Shown here piece by piece: positions 27,700 through 36,834 of a stretch of DNA of 64,000 nt; within the stretch, counting starts at the first letter, position 1, and each line of letters begins with the position of its first letter. Position numbers and translations under genes: made by a program. The notes below the pieces were generated by a model, which saw nothing but the letters and a program-made list of their open reading frames with translations, did no database searches and had not been told where the DNA came from. The stretch is from Methanocalculus alkaliphilus (lineage in GTDB: Archaea > Halobacteriota > Methanomicrobia > Methanomicrobiales > Methanocorpusculaceae): NCBI RefSeq assembly GCF_024170505.1, contig NZ_JALJYG010000003.1, positions 62,001-126,000 of the forward strand. Reading direction: 5' to 3'.

Positions 27700-28476
27700 T
27701 TACTCTCTGTCTGCAAGGGCATTTGACATCTCTGCAAACGCCTCCAGAGACAGGTTCTCCGGCCGCATCGCAAGGGTTGCATCATCAAGGCTCTCTATGA
27801 GATCATCAATCAGGTCGGAGCCAAAGATGCCCCGGGCTGATTTCAGGCAGTTTCTGATGGTCTTTCTCCGGTGGGAAAAGAGCACCCGGACAAGATCCGC
27901 ATACGCCATATGATCATGGATAGGGACCGGGGGATCCGTCGGGGTAAGCCGGACGACCATCGACCAGACCTCTGGCGGCGGGGAGAAGGCCTCGGGAGGG
28001 AGTTCAAGGAGGGGTTTGACCTTCGCATAGGTCTGCACCATCACCGAGAGGCGGCTTGTATCGGGCATACCCGCCGGGGTGAGCATACGCCGGGCAAACT
28101 CCCACTGGTACATCAGGACAGCGACCTCAAACCCAATCGAGAGAAGGCGGAATGTGATCGGAGAAGAGGCCGAATACGGAAGATTGGCAACGACGATATC
28201 AAATGCAGGGAGATCGCACCGGGTCGCATCACCATGAAGAAGGATGAGGCGGCCGGCAGCAATCTCATCTGCGAAACGAACCTGAAGATCGGAGACGAGA
28301 GAGCCATCAATCTCAACTGCGATGACGGTCGCCCCCCGATCAAGGAGGGCACGGGTCAGAATACCCCCGCCCGGACCGATCTCAAGGACCCGGCGGCCAC
28401 TCACCGGAACCGCACCTGCGATCCGCCCGACTGCCAGGGGATCTGTAAGAAAATGCTGATCCAGCCGGGCTCTCAT
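27700..28476 (-). CDS. ksgA: 16S rRNA dimethyladenosine transferase KsgA/Dim1
   Basis: A 258-residue enzyme that dimethylates two adjacent adenosines in the 3' hairpin of 16S rRNA during ribosome assembly. Motifs: DQHFLTDPLAVGRI (N-terminal RNA-binding part), VLEIGPGGGILTRALL (SAM site) and VVANLPYSASSPI (catalytic NLPY). The C-terminal helical domain is complete. It overlaps the DUF655 gene by 4 nt in the usual archaeal order. Confidence 0.95.
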   Translation of the reverse strand: MRARLDQHFLTDPLAVGRIAGAVPVSGRRVLEIGPGGGILTRALLDRGATVIAVEIDGSLVSDLQVRFADEIAAGRLILLHGDATRCDLPAFDIVVANLPYSASSPITFRLLSIGFEVAVLMYQWEFARRMLTPAGMPDTSRLSVMVQTYAKVKPLLELPPEAFSPPPEVWSMVVRLTPTDPPVPIHDHMAYADLVRVLFSHRRKTIRNCLKSARGIFGSDLIDDLIESLDDATLAMRPENLSLEAFAEMSNALADRE

Positions 28477-29039
28477 CGTGAAGTGAAGAGATGGTATTTG
28501 ACGCTCGGATCCATAATCTCCTCAAGAATGCGTTCAGCAATCATCCTCTCAGGGTGTTGCATCGCCTTAATCCGACTCCTGATATCCTCAAAGCTTGTAA
28601 ACGGTGCCTTCTGGCGCGCATCAAGGATTTCAGAGAGCAGCTTCTTCCCGATACCGGGGAGAAGGTGGAGCATATGAAGCTTCAGACTTATCGGTACGGA
28701 TTTATTGAAGAACTCAATAAAGCGTGCCTCATTCTGAGAGACGATCTTCTCAATTGCAAAGGGAAGTTCAATACGGGCTGTTGATGTCAGCTCCTCGTAT
28801 TTCAGCCGCCGTTTCACCCGTTCAACCTTCGGACGCTCCCCATCACCGATATAGAGCATCTCATGGATGTCCACATCGATGGTCTTTGGAATGATCTCAA
28901 GGAGTTTGAACTGATCAACACCAACTGCAATAACCACAGGTTCACGCTTGACAATCGGACGGGGATCGTCTGCGTACCCATGTTGCAGTACATCAATCGC
29001 TAACGCTTGATTCTCTTTCTTCTCCTCCCTCACTCTCAT
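28473..29039 (-). CDS. DUF655 family putative RNA-binding protein
   Basis: A 188-residue protein (COG1491, DUF655). The N-terminal half is a beta-rich OB-like part (DVLQHGYADDPRP ... LLEIIPKTIDVDI), and the C-terminal half has helix-hairpin-helix motifs (HMLHLLPGIGKKLLSEILDAR), implying nucleic-acid binding. Its position between rpoF and ksgA is conserved across archaea and suggests a role in ribosome biogenesis or transcription. It overlaps ksgA by 4 nt. Confidence 0.85.
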   Translation of the reverse strand: MRVREEKKENQALAIDVLQHGYADDPRPIVKREPVVIAVGVDQFKLLEIIPKTIDVDIHEMLYIGDGERPKVERVKRRLKYEELTSTARIELPFAIEKIVSQNEARFIEFFNKSVPISLKLHMLHLLPGIGKKLLSEILDARQKAPFTSFEDIRSRIKAMQHPERMIAERILEEIMDPSVKYHLFTSR

Positions 29040-29045
29040 ACCACA

Positions 29046-29396
29046 TCACCGCTTTGATGAAACGAGATCAAGGATCGAGTCGAGTTCTTCAGGCGTCAGG
29101 GTGAAGCGTTCCTTTGCATACACTGCACGGAGCTCATCTCTGTTGACGGGCATCAGGTTTGCGATCCGGTATGCGATATCCGGTTTCATCTTCTCCATGC
29201 CAAGCAGTACGGAGACGAGCTCCCTTGAAGCTTCTGACGAGATTTTTGCGAGGTGATTGACATGTTCGATGCTCTTCTTCAGCTCGTAGGACATCTCTTT
29301 TCCGGACTCCAGGCGTGAAGCCTCAATCCTGAGAAGTTCTTCACGGATCTCCGGAAGGGTAACCCTCTCCTCGCTAATAAGTGCCTTGACTTTCAT
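29046..29396 (-). CDS. rpoF: DNA-directed RNA polymerase subunit F (Rpb4)
   Basis: A 116-residue Rpb4 homologue that pairs with RpoE (Rpb7) to form the stalk of archaeal RNA polymerase. It has the helical HRDC-like pattern SSEASRELVSVLLGMEKMKPDIAYRIANLMP. The ATG at 29396 (MKVKALIS) is chosen because GGTGAT precedes it; the frame extends only three codons further. It lies between rpl21e and DUF655 in the conserved archaeal order. Confidence 0.92.
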   Translation of the reverse strand: MKVKALISEERVTLPEIREELLRIEASRLESGKEMSYELKKSIEHVNHLAKISSEASRELVSVLLGMEKMKPDIAYRIANLMPVNRDELRAVYAKERFTLTPEELDSILDLVSSKR

Positions 29397-29419
29397 GACA
29401 ATCACCAGATTACGTCTAT

Positions 29420-29713
29420 TTAATATTTCTGCGCTTTTAGATGTTGTGGTCGTGCAATGACGGTCTTCGTTGCGTTTCCGTCTTTGATCTCAAGGACCCA
29501 TGCCTGACCCCGCTGACCGATAACCGTTCCGGTCTTTCCATGGAACCTCCGGTGCGGCATCCCTTTGTGGATACTTGGTTCCACAACAATGTGAACCTTC
29601 TGCCCCTCGTCAAACTGCTGGATGACAGAGGTAACTGGTGGGAGACCACGTGCTCTGAGTGCTTTCTTGAACTTATATCGTGTCTTCTTCCGTGGACCGT
29701 TATGTAATGCCAT
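29420..29713 (-). CDS. rpl21e: 50S ribosomal protein L21e
   Basis: A 97-residue large-subunit protein with the L21e pattern: HNGPRKKTRYKFKK at the N-terminus, VHIVVEPSIHKGMPHRRFHGKTG in the centre. It is highly basic. It starts 2 nt after the pus10 stop and is followed by rpoF after 23 nt. Confidence 0.96.
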   Translation of the reverse strand: MALHNGPRKKTRYKFKKALRARGLPPVTSVIQQFDEGQKVHIVVEPSIHKGMPHRRFHGKTGTVIGQRGQAWVLEIKDGNATKTVIARPQHLKAQKY

Positions 29714-29715
29714 GA

Positions 29716-30957
29716 TTATTCGTCTCCATTCTCAGGCATACCCTCAACAGAGGTGACATCAAGTGTCACGACCAGTGCTGGTATACCGAGGATCTCTGAG
29801 AGGCTGGGGGTCGTCCTCCCGCCATCCCCTGATATGAGTTCCTTGATGTAAAGACCGGCCTCACCAACCACTTCGATCAGGTACCGGCCATCCTCCACAT
29901 CCAGACACTCTATCTGAACGACCATACGTTCCCTGACAAGATCTGCCCTCCGATGTGCAACACGGCGGGGGGTGCGTTGATGGATAACTGCCCCATTCAG
30001 GGTATCCAGGGCTTTTCTGACCTCATCAAGGGACGTGTGGCCGTCAATATCGACCAGAATCCTGTATGTTTTATGCGCTTTGTGCGATTTAAGGGTTTCC
30101 ACCTCACGCCTCGCACTCCATCGCTCAATCGAGACCTCGACCCTGCCATTCGCTGACTGATTGATGGCAGATTCAAGAGTCTTCAGATCAACACCACGAT
30201 GGGTCGGAGAGAGAATCTCCATGATGAAGGGGCGGCCGGATCCGACCATCAGCGCATCGATATCTTCCCGGCCGGCACCATGCAGGAGAGCCCCTTCTGC
30301 CCTGAATAACTCCACAGCCGGTCTTCCGATGAGCTCTTCCACCGAATCGGGATACTGCCTCCCCGATCCCCCGCAGACCTCACAGCCGGATCCACGGCAT
30401 GCGCGACAGTCCCAGTGTGTCTGGGGGATTCCACGCTCAAGTTTTCTGTATCGTCCATAAAAGAAGACCGGAGCGATCTGTACCTCAACGATCTCTTCAG
30501 GAATATTGAGGATGATGGTCACCTCGGGATTCTTCGTCTCACCACGCTTTCCGGTGATCCTGGCAACCGCCTTTCCGACCTCACGGTTCATCTCAGATTT
30601 CAGCGGTTCGGGATCTGATAAGGAGAAATCACTCCAGAGCATCTCCTCGGATTCTGCCATCATGGGAGGGACACGGGTCCCGATGACGAAGGTCTCATGA
30701 TCGATGCCGGAAAGAGCAGCCGCAACACGCTCAGCCCACACATCAATCTCAGTGAAGAGATCCATACAGACGCTGCAGGTTCCGGGTTCGTAGGGGGTGA
30801 AGCGGTGATTCTCTGCAAGTGCGTGGCTCAGCCGGAGGGCGTGACCCCGCTCATCATTTGAGATCCCAAACGATCGCTTTGCAAAGAGCCGGCCGAGACA
30901 GTGATCGCAGATCGGTCCATATTCAAGAATTCTCCCGGTCAAAGAGAGGATATCCAT
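29716..30957 (-). CDS. pus10: tRNA pseudouridine synthase Pus10
   Basis: A 413-residue enzyme that makes pseudouridine at tRNA positions 54 and 55 in archaea. The N-terminal domain has zinc-binding cysteines (CDHCLGR, then CSVC) and a THUMP-like region. The catalytic Asp is in GREDIDALMVGSGRPF. A Cys-rich insertion (CRACRGSGCEVCGGSG) sits near residue 185. The C-terminal part carries HQRTPRRVAHRRADLVR. The ATG overlaps the trmY stop by one base, which matters because TrmY methylates the pseudouridine this enzyme makes. Confidence 0.95.
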   Translation of the reverse strand: MDILSLTGRILEYGPICDHCLGRLFAKRSFGISNDERGHALRLSHALAENHRFTPYEPGTCSVCMDLFTEIDVWAERVAAALSGIDHETFVIGTRVPPMMAESEEMLWSDFSLSDPEPLKSEMNREVGKAVARITGKRGETKNPEVTIILNIPEEIVEVQIAPVFFYGRYRKLERGIPQTHWDCRACRGSGCEVCGGSGRQYPDSVEELIGRPAVELFRAEGALLHGAGREDIDALMVGSGRPFIMEILSPTHRGVDLKTLESAINQSANGRVEVSIERWSARREVETLKSHKAHKTYRILVDIDGHTSLDEVRKALDTLNGAVIHQRTPRRVAHRRADLVRERMVVQIECLDVEDGRYLIEVVGEAGLYIKELISGDGGRTTPSLSEILGIPALVVTLDVTSVEGMPENGDE

Positions 30958-31520
30958 TACAATCCCCTCCGATCCGCCTCATTGAGGACGATGGTGATCG
31001 TATGATCGGCATGCAGGACCTTTGGCCCGACCGAGATGCGTGGAAGATCAGCAACCAGTATCTCCTCTTCTTCGGTGAAGTTCTGATGATCAGAGAGGAT
31101 GAGGTTCTCAGGAATCACCTCTGCAGACCGGATATCGGTACCCCCTTCATCAAGGATGGCAAACGGGTATTCTGTCAGAAGCCTCTCCAGGCCGCCACGC
31201 CGTACCGAGACCCCCGGTGATGATTCGGTAAACTCTTCCCCACAGGGCTTTGCAAGGGCTTTTTTGATGAGGGCTCCACTGCTCCGTTCATCAGGATTGA
31301 GTGATCTGACCCTCTCTCCGGAGAAGCGGACCGTCGTCTCCTCTCCACCTTTGAGTATGAGGTAACACTCAACATCCCGTCTCAGGTCATGGGAGAGGAA
31401 GAAGGAGGTATTCACACAGCGGCAGAGGACATCCATCCTCCCTGCACTTCCGGGCATATCATTGAGGGAAAAACCCGGATCCGTGACGGCACGATGGCCA
31501 ATAATTGCAAACCGTCGCAT
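30957..31520 (-). CDS. trmY: tRNA (pseudouridine54-N1)-methyltransferase
   Basis: A 187-residue SPOUT-class methyltransferase that converts pseudouridine 54 to N1-methylpseudouridine in archaeal tRNA. Features: MRRFAIIGHRAVTDPGFSL at the start, FFLSHDLRRDVECYLIL, and the C-terminal SPOUT knot region LILSDHQNFTEEEE ... ISVGPKVLHADHTITIVLNEAD. The ATG at 31520 is the conserved start. It is the first gene of the operon and is translationally coupled to pus10. Confidence 0.93.
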   Translation of the reverse strand: MRRFAIIGHRAVTDPGFSLNDMPGSAGRMDVLCRCVNTSFFLSHDLRRDVECYLILKGGEETTVRFSGERVRSLNPDERSSGALIKKALAKPCGEEFTESSPGVSVRRGGLERLLTEYPFAILDEGGTDIRSAEVIPENLILSDHQNFTEEEEILVADLPRISVGPKVLHADHTITIVLNEADRRGL

Positions 31521-31653
31521 AATGATTCCACACTGGACTCCTGGAGGGTGTTTGTGCCACAAACCAGGAAGGTATAGCTTAATTATATTGATGGACAGCC
31601 GCTTAATGATATGGAGAGGTATGGATGCAGATACCAAACGGGAGAGAGAGATA

Positions 31654-31977
31654 ATGGGAACCTATAATCCGCGTGATGTCGTTATTGCACCATTCCCGTT
31701 CCACGATGGCAGGGGGAACAAAAACAGGCCGGCGGTCGTCCTCTCGGCCGGGGATAACCAGCTCCTCCTTGTACCCTGCACAAGCCGGCCGGCAGACAGG
31801 ATCCCGTCGATCAGGATCGATCTCGACGACTTTGAGGAAGGTGGTCTTGACCTCTTCGATGAGAGCTACATCCTCACCACCGATCAGACCTGGATACCCG
31901 TACGAAAGATACTCTCAAAGAAAGGGAGGCTGACAAATGAAGCTTTTATGGAAGTAAAAAGGATAGCCCGGTCCTGA
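31654..31977 (+). CDS. MazF/PemK-like toxin-fold protein without visible antitoxin
   Basis: A 107-residue protein with the MazF/PemK SH3-like barrel pattern: NPRDVVIAPFPFHDGRGNKNRPAVVLS, then LVPCTSRPAD and the C-terminal helix. Family members cut mRNA at short sequences. The ATG at 31654 follows GGGAGAGAGAGATA and matches the usual N-terminus; an alternative start at 31621 would add 11 residues. No antitoxin gene lies upstream (134 nt to trmY) or downstream, where srp54 converges after 2 nt. It may have a regulatory rather than toxin role. Confidence 0.75.
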   Translation: MGTYNPRDVVIAPFPFHDGRGNKNRPAVVLSAGDNQLLLVPCTSRPADRIPSIRIDLDDFEEGGLDLFDESYILTTDQTWIPVRKILSKKGRLTNEAFMEVKRIARS

Positions 31978-31979
31978 AA

Positions 31980-33305
31980 CTATCCGAGCCTGTCACCGCC
32001 AAACTGCTTCATCATCCGGTTCATGGAGAAGCGTCCTCCTCCCTTGAAACCTTTCAATGCCTTCTGCATCATCTTATAATATTTGATGAGCTCCCGGACC
32101 TGGTCAACTGACGATCCGGAACCATATGCAATCCGGTGTACCCGGGATGTTCCAAGGACAGATGGATCATCAAGCTCCGCATCCGTCATCGAGTCCATGA
32201 TCACCCGGTACCGCTGCATCTTCACAGAGGTGACATCATAGACCTCCCCGGGAAGATTCATATTACCGAGAGGAAGCATCGAGAGAACCTGCTTTAACGG
32301 ACCCATCTTATTGAGGGCTTCAAGCTGTTTGTACATATCACGAAGGGTAAACTTCCCCTTCATCATTGCATTGACATCGAGATCATCGCTCTCGATCACC
32401 TCTTCAGCCCGCTCGACGAGGGCACGGAGATCCCCCATCCCAAGCAGCCTCGAGATGAATCCATCGGGATCGAACCGCTCGAGATCGTCGATCGTCTCAC
32501 CGGAACCGATGAAGACGATGCCCGATCCCGTCTCGGCAACAGCCGAGAGGGCACCGCCACCTTTGGCAGTCCCATCCATCTTCGTGATGATGACCCCATC
32601 AATACCGATGGCCTCATGGAATCTCTTCGCCTGATCACGCGCCCCCTGACCAAGGGCCGCATCGATGACGAGCCACCGGTGCGTCGGTTTCGCCACGTCG
32701 TTGATCTGCATGATCTCCTCGATGAGATCATCTTCAAGGGCATGGCGGCCGGCAGTATCGACGATGATAACCTCAACATCACGGAGAGCCGTGAGGCCGT
32801 CTCTGACGATCTTCAGGGCATCCTTCTCGTTTGGATCGCCATAGACCGGGACATTAATCTTCTTACAGAGGGTCTGAAGCTGAACAAATGCACCTGGCCG
32901 GAAGTTGTCGCAGCAGATTGCTCCAACTTTCATCCCTTTCCGCTGAAGATACCGGCAGAGTTTGCCCGTCGTTGTCGTCTTCCCGGAGCCCTGCAGACCT
33001 GCCATCAGGATCTTCTGGGGTTTGAGCTCAAGCTCGGTCTCGGGACCCATCAGGGAGACGAGCTCCTGGTAGACGATTCGAAGGACATGATCCTTCACAC
33101 CCATCCCTTTTGGAAGCTCCTCTTCAAGGGCACGATTCTTGATCGACTGAGAGAGCTGCATCACAAGTTTGACATTGACATCAGACTGGATGAGCGCCCG
33201 CTGGAGATCACGTATCAGCTCCTCAACGGCTGCCCTGTCGATAACAGCCTTCCCTGCAAGCTTTTTAACGGCATCTTTGAGAGATGTGGAGAGAGAATCG
33301 AGCAT
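31980..33305 (-). CDS. srp54: Signal recognition particle protein SRP54
   Basis: A 441-residue GTPase that binds signal sequences and 7S RNA and delivers ribosomes to the membrane. The N-domain is followed by the G-domain ([34 protein letters not shown]) and a Met-rich M-domain ([14 protein letters not shown] ... [12 protein letters not shown]). It lies 7 nt after its receptor gene ftsY, the usual archaeal order, and ends the ribosomal protein operon. Confidence 0.97.
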   Translation of the reverse strand: MLDSLSTSLKDAVKKLAGKAVIDRAAVEELIRDLQRALIQSDVNVKLVMQLSQSIKNRALEEELPKGMGVKDHVLRIVYQELVSLMGPETELELKPQKILMAGLQGSGKTTTTGKLCRYLQRKGMKVGAICCDNFRPGAFVQLQTLCKKINVPVYGDPNEKDALKIVRDGLTALRDVEVIIVDTAGRHALEDDLIEEIMQINDVAKPTHRWLVIDAALGQGARDQAKRFHEAIGIDGVIITKMDGTAKGGGALSAVAETGSGIVFIGSGETIDDLERFDPDGFISRLLGMGDLRALVERAEEVIESDDLDVNAMMKGKFTLRDMYKQLEALNKMGPLKQVLSMLPLGNMNLPGEVYDVTSVKMQRYRVIMDSMTDAELDDPSVLGTSRVHRIAYGSGSSVDQVRELIKYYKMMQKALKGFKGGGRFSMNRMMKQFGGDRLG

Positions 33306-33312
33306 CGTTTAA

Positions 33313-34488
33313 TCAGTCCCCCAGGATCGCATCGAGGATGAGATCAGGTGTAAATGGTTTGATATCCGAGTATTCCTGGCCGACCCCGAGGAAGACCAGT
33401 GGCTTTCCGATGGTGTAGGCGATGGAGATTGCCGCTCCACCTTTTGGATCCATATCCGCTTTCGTCAGGATGACACCATCAGCGCCGACGGTCCGGTCAA
33501 ACTCGGCAGCCCGCACAACAGCGTCATTACCTGCCGTCGCCTCATCAACATACAGGATGAGATCCGGCTTCATAACCCGCCTGATCTTCTCAAGCTGACT
33601 CATCAGGTTTGCCCGGTTATGGAACCGGCCTGCGGTATCGGCGAGGACAACATCTATGGAATGAGCCCGTGCATACTCAACCGTGTCAAAGAGGACGGCA
33701 GACGGATCCGCACCCTCCTGATGGTGAATGAGGCGGACACCTATACGATCTGCATGAACCTGTATCTGTTCGATTGCCCCGGCACGGTAGGTATCACCGG
33801 CACCGATGACAACGGAGAAGCCTTCTCTTCGGAGGAGATCGGCGACCTTCGCAATTGATGTCGTCTTTCCGGTTCCATTAACACCTGTGAAGAGGATCTT
33901 CACCGGCCGGTCATGTGAACGGATATATGCAGAGATATCAAGGCCATCACCGAGAACCTCACGGAGCGCCTCTCTGAGTGCACCACTGACAATCTCTCCA
34001 GGTTCCTGACGGATCTTCCTGTTTGTGCCGACCAGGGAGGCCTTCATATGAGCGATGATCGCATCGGTCACCGGAAGGGCGACATCAGATTCAAGCAGAA
34101 TCATCTCAAGATCAAAAAGCGGCTCTGCAACATCCTTCTCGGTCAGAACAAACTCACGTTCGACAACAAGTGTTTTGAATTTCTGAAAAAAACCGGTCTT
34201 TCGGACGGGCTGCTCCGTCTCCTCAGCCCATCTCTGCTTTGCAGATACGCGCCCCTGCTCATCCTTTTCAGGAGCCGGTGCAGAAACGGTATCTCCTGGT
34301 ACGGTTTCCACCAGCGGTGCCGGGTCAGGCTCCGGATCTGCCGATGGGATATCTGCCTGTGCAGGAAGAACCGTCTCATCCTCTGCGACAGGTGAACCGG
34401 ACTCCAAAACAGGCTTAGAATGCGCCTCTATGGAAGCGCCAAGCCTGTTTCGGACATCACGGAGTTTATTCCTGAGTCCTTCAAACAT
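33313..34488 (-). CDS. ftsY: Signal recognition particle receptor FtsY
   Basis: A 391-residue SRP receptor GTPase at the membrane. The N-terminal ~100 residues are acidic, Pro/Ala/Glu-rich and poorly conserved (the A-domain). The NG domain carries GVNGTGKTTSIAKVAD, GDTYRAGAIEQ, DTAGRFHNRANLM and TKADMDPKGGAAIS. It is preceded by pfdA (9-nt gap) and followed by srp54. Confidence 0.96.
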   Translation of the reverse strand: MFEGLRNKLRDVRNRLGASIEAHSKPVLESGSPVAEDETVLPAQADIPSADPEPDPAPLVETVPGDTVSAPAPEKDEQGRVSAKQRWAEETEQPVRKTGFFQKFKTLVVEREFVLTEKDVAEPLFDLEMILLESDVALPVTDAIIAHMKASLVGTNRKIRQEPGEIVSGALREALREVLGDGLDISAYIRSHDRPVKILFTGVNGTGKTTSIAKVADLLRREGFSVVIGAGDTYRAGAIEQIQVHADRIGVRLIHHQEGADPSAVLFDTVEYARAHSIDVVLADTAGRFHNRANLMSQLEKIRRVMKPDLILYVDEATAGNDAVVRAAEFDRTVGADGVILTKADMDPKGGAAISIAYTIGKPLVFLGVGQEYSDIKPFTPDLILDAILGD

Positions 34489-34497
34489 ACTCCCCGA

Positions 34498-34953
34498 TCA
34501 GCTCCGGCCACGGGACTGGGTCTGACCTGCCTGGTACAGCTGATCAAGGCGTCTTCCAACCTCTGCGGCCTGATTCTGAAGTTTCCCTATCGTCTCGGCA
34601 AGGCGTCTCCCCTGAGCCTCCATCTCACTGATCCGATCAGAAAGATACGAGACAGCCTCATCATTGGACTTCTTCACTGACACCCCTGAACCGATGCTGA
34701 CGATGACAGCATCCGGATCGATGACGCGGGCATGGATGGCTGCGCCGGCACCGATGGGAAGGAGGGTGATGGCATCAGTCGTCTCTTTCAGCCCCTTCAG
34801 GCTCTCGATGGCGGCAGCCGACTCCATCCGTGCCTGTTCAACCATCTGGAGCTGCTGTGAGAATAGCTCGATCTGCTGGTTAAACTCGGATAGATACATC
34901 TGAAGCGTCTGGAACTCCTGTTCGGGCGTCGGAGTGCGGGTATTACTCTGCAT
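34498..34953 (-). CDS. pfdA: Prefoldin alpha subunit
   Basis: A 151-residue prefoldin alpha subunit. Two long coiled-coil helices (about residues 10-50 and 95-140) flank a beta-hairpin region (LLPIGAGAAIHARVIDPDAVIVSIGSG). With the beta subunit it forms a hexamer that passes unfolded proteins to the chaperonin. The ATG at 34953 lies inside the end of rplX (11-nt overlap), so the two are translationally coupled; a GTG two codons upstream is possible. Confidence 0.92.
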   Translation of the reverse strand: MQSNTRTPTPEQEFQTLQMYLSEFNQQIELFSQQLQMVEQARMESAAAIESLKGLKETTDAITLLPIGAGAAIHARVIDPDAVIVSIGSGVSVKKSNDEAVSYLSDRISEMEAQGRRLAETIGKLQNQAAEVGRRLDQLYQAGQTQSRGRS

Positions 34954-35134
34954 TGACACTCTTTATGCTTTCAATTTTGATTAATCTTCGCTCGAGACGG
35001 TGTTTGCTACCGATCAGCGTATAAATGCGCTCTCTCGCCTGTACTTCGTTTGGTGCACCGATGACCTTGGTATATGGCTTCCAGGAATCACCGATCTTCA
35101 CAGCACCACTCACTTCAAACTCTCTTAACTCCAT
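34943..35134 (-). CDS. rplX: 50S ribosomal protein L18ae (LX)
   Basis: A 63-residue LX/L18ae protein of the archaeal large subunit (FEVSGAVKIGDSWKPYTKVI). The order aIF6-LX-prefoldin is conserved across archaea. It starts 5 nt after the aIF6 stop and overlaps pfdA. Confidence 0.92.
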   Translation of the reverse strand: MELREFEVSGAVKIGDSWKPYTKVIGAPNEVQARERIYTLIGSKHRLERRLIKIESIKSVNAE

Positions 35135-35139
35135 TCATC

Positions 35140-35802
35140 TCACCGTAGTAATCCTAAGACGTCTTCCATCCTTCCAAGCTCAAAGCCTGTCGTTGCACCA
35201 CCGGCGATGAAACCTTTTGAGTTTGCAATCACCCCGGTGCCAACAAGGATTGAACCCATATTGACAGAACCGCATCCGACCGGAAGCGAGGTGAGGGCCT
35301 CGACCCGGTCAATCTCATGTTGTGTCGCCCGTGGAGAGAGGAGAACACCTTTGTTCGTCACAACCGATGCCATCCCGACAGTCGGTATCCCGGCTATCTG
35401 CATCCGCTCGACGGGAACCTTGAGGAATTCGCTGATTCGATCCATCAGCGTGACCGGCATCTCCGGATGAACAAGGGCAAATTCGTCATTGACAAGAATG
35501 ACATTGCCGGCAGCATTCATCGTCTCATCCAGGAGCATGACCTCCCCGTACTCCTCGAGCCGACCACGCTCTTCTTCACTGATCATCCCGGAGACCACCA
35601 TTCCACGGCTGTTTCCCGTAATGAGAGATCCGATGATGGATGTACCTTGCAGGAACATCCGGACAATCTCAACATCAAGGGCTTCTGCTACAGCATCAGC
35701 AAAGCTATCGGGGACGGTCTCAGGAAGGATGGCAAACTCTTCAAATGCCCGGGCAAAAACCCCGATATTTGGATCGCCATCGAGGGACAGGGTATATTTC
35801 AT
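35140..35802 (-). CDS. eif6: Translation initiation factor aIF6
   Basis: A 220-residue aIF6, which binds the large subunit and prevents premature joining of subunits. It has the five-fold pseudo-symmetric pattern with repeated NDE/NSRG/NKGVL elements (SLITGNSRGMVVSG, ILVNDEFALVHPE, VTNKGVLLSP, GVIANSKGFIAG). The ATG at 35802 follows GGTGAGTAAG and matches the normal length. It starts just after the L31e stop. Confidence 0.95.
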   Translation of the reverse strand: MKYTLSLDGDPNIGVFARAFEEFAILPETVPDSFADAVAEALDVEIVRMFLQGTSIIGSLITGNSRGMVVSGMISEEERGRLEEYGEVMLLDETMNAAGNVILVNDEFALVHPEMPVTLMDRISEFLKVPVERMQIAGIPTVGMASVVTNKGVLLSPRATQHEIDRVEALTSLPVGCGSVNMGSILVGTGVIANSKGFIAGGATTGFELGRMEDVLGLLR

Positions 35803-35803
35803 C

Positions 35804-36067
35804 TTACTCACCGGCAAGTTCTGCCTGTACCTGGCCGTCAGAGAACTTCATTGCACGGACACGGATCATCCGTGGTGGCTTCTGGCTTCCGCGCTCCCAG
35901 ACCTTCTCGTTGATATTCCGATCCAGTTTGACGTCCTCTGCCTTCATATGCTTCTCAAGGAATGTCCTGATATCCTTGATGGCGACTTTTGCCCGCTTCC
36001 ACTTTGGAGCGCGTTTTGCATCCCTGAGCGGAATGTTATAGATCTGTTCCTTTACTGCCTCAACCAT
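35804..36067 (-). CDS. rpl31e: 50S ribosomal protein L31e
   Basis: An 87-residue L31e protein ([20 protein letters not shown], then [15 protein letters not shown]-like sequence). L31e lines the polypeptide exit region, where SRP also docks. It is flanked by rpl39e (3-nt gap) and aIF6. Confidence 0.95.
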   Translation of the reverse strand: MVEAVKEQIYNIPLRDAKRAPKWKRAKVAIKDIRTFLEKHMKAEDVKLDRNINEKVWERGSQKPPRMIRVRAMKFSDGQVQAELAGE

Positions 36068-36070
36068 TGC

Positions 36071-36223
36071 CTACACCTTCAGAGTACTGCGTCTCCAGTT
36101 ACGCCGCTTTGGATGGGACACAACTGCGCGCTTCGTCTTGATCATGACCCATGACGGAACTCTCCGGTTCTGCTGGGCGGCTTTCGCCATTCGAATCTTT
36201 CGGCCTTTTGTCAGCTTACTCAT
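36071..36223 (-). CDS. rpl39e: 50S ribosomal protein L39e
   Basis: A 50-residue, very basic protein that I read directly from the minus strand between rpl31e and the COG2117 gene: [20 protein letters not shown] at the start, [10 protein letters not shown] in the centre, and WRRSTLKV at the end. This is a full-length L39e, which extends into the exit tunnel. It overlaps the preceding PP-loop gene by 4 nt. Its small size makes it easy to overlook. Confidence 0.95.
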   Translation of the reverse strand: MSKLTKGRKIRMAKAAQQNRRVPSWVMIKTKRAVVSHPKRRNWRRSTLKV

Positions 36224-36834
36224 TGGTATTCACCAACCTGATCTCGTAATTCTTTTCTCCCGGTGACGAGAGACTGCTGATGATTCTTCGGAAAGATCCC
36301 CGACCAGTCGATGCCACGCCGGGTCATCTCATCGCGGATCTCGCGTTCATAATCACCATTCTGAATTTGTGACGTTTCACCATAGACGACGGTGAGCATC
36401 TGACCCACCAGTCGTTTTATTTCACGTCTGCCAAACCCAAGAAGGGGGCGTATATATGAGACCCCCGTTCTGTCTTCAAAGCTCTGCACTTCCGCTGGTG
36501 TCAGCATCGGCACACGGTCGAGAAACCGTGTGCCATCGGCGACCACCTCATATTCCTGTGCAAGAACACAGAGGGACCGTCGGTGGATCTCATTGATGGC
36601 CTCGTTTGGATACCCACACCGATTCAGTATCCCGATAACCTCATCAATGAAACCTGGCGCAAAGGTCATTTTTCTCCAGGGCAATCCCAGAGCCTCTGCC
36701 GCCGCCGCGACCTGTGAAACCTCCCGCATCGGGTCAAAGACAAACGTCGCAAGCTCTACTGAATAATCCCGCGACAGCAGGATTGCGGCAAGGCTGCTGT
36801 CCTTACCACCACTGTAGAGCATACCAACCTTCAT
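36220..36834 (-). CDS. PP-loop ATPase, COG2117 (alpha-hydrolase-like)
   Basis: A 204-residue ATP pyrophosphatase. The PP-loop motif SGGKDSS (residues 9-15) binds ATP for adenylation, as in tRNA-thiolating enzymes and GMP synthetase. A further [11 protein letters not shown] element matches the family (once described as a predicted subunit of a tRNA thiouridylation enzyme). The acceptor is unknown, but its constant location in the ribosomal cluster suggests RNA or translation-factor modification. It overlaps PDCD5 and rpl39e by 4 nt each. Confidence 0.8.
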   Translation of the reverse strand: MKVGMLYSGGKDSSLAAILLSRDYSVELATFVFDPMREVSQVAAAAEALGLPWRKMTFAPGFIDEVIGILNRCGYPNEAINEIHRRSLCVLAQEYEVVADGTRFLDRVPMLTPAEVQSFEDRTGVSYIRPLLGFGRREIKRLVGQMLTVVYGETSQIQNGDYEREIRDEMTRRGIDWSGIFPKNHQQSLVTGRKELRDQVGEYQ

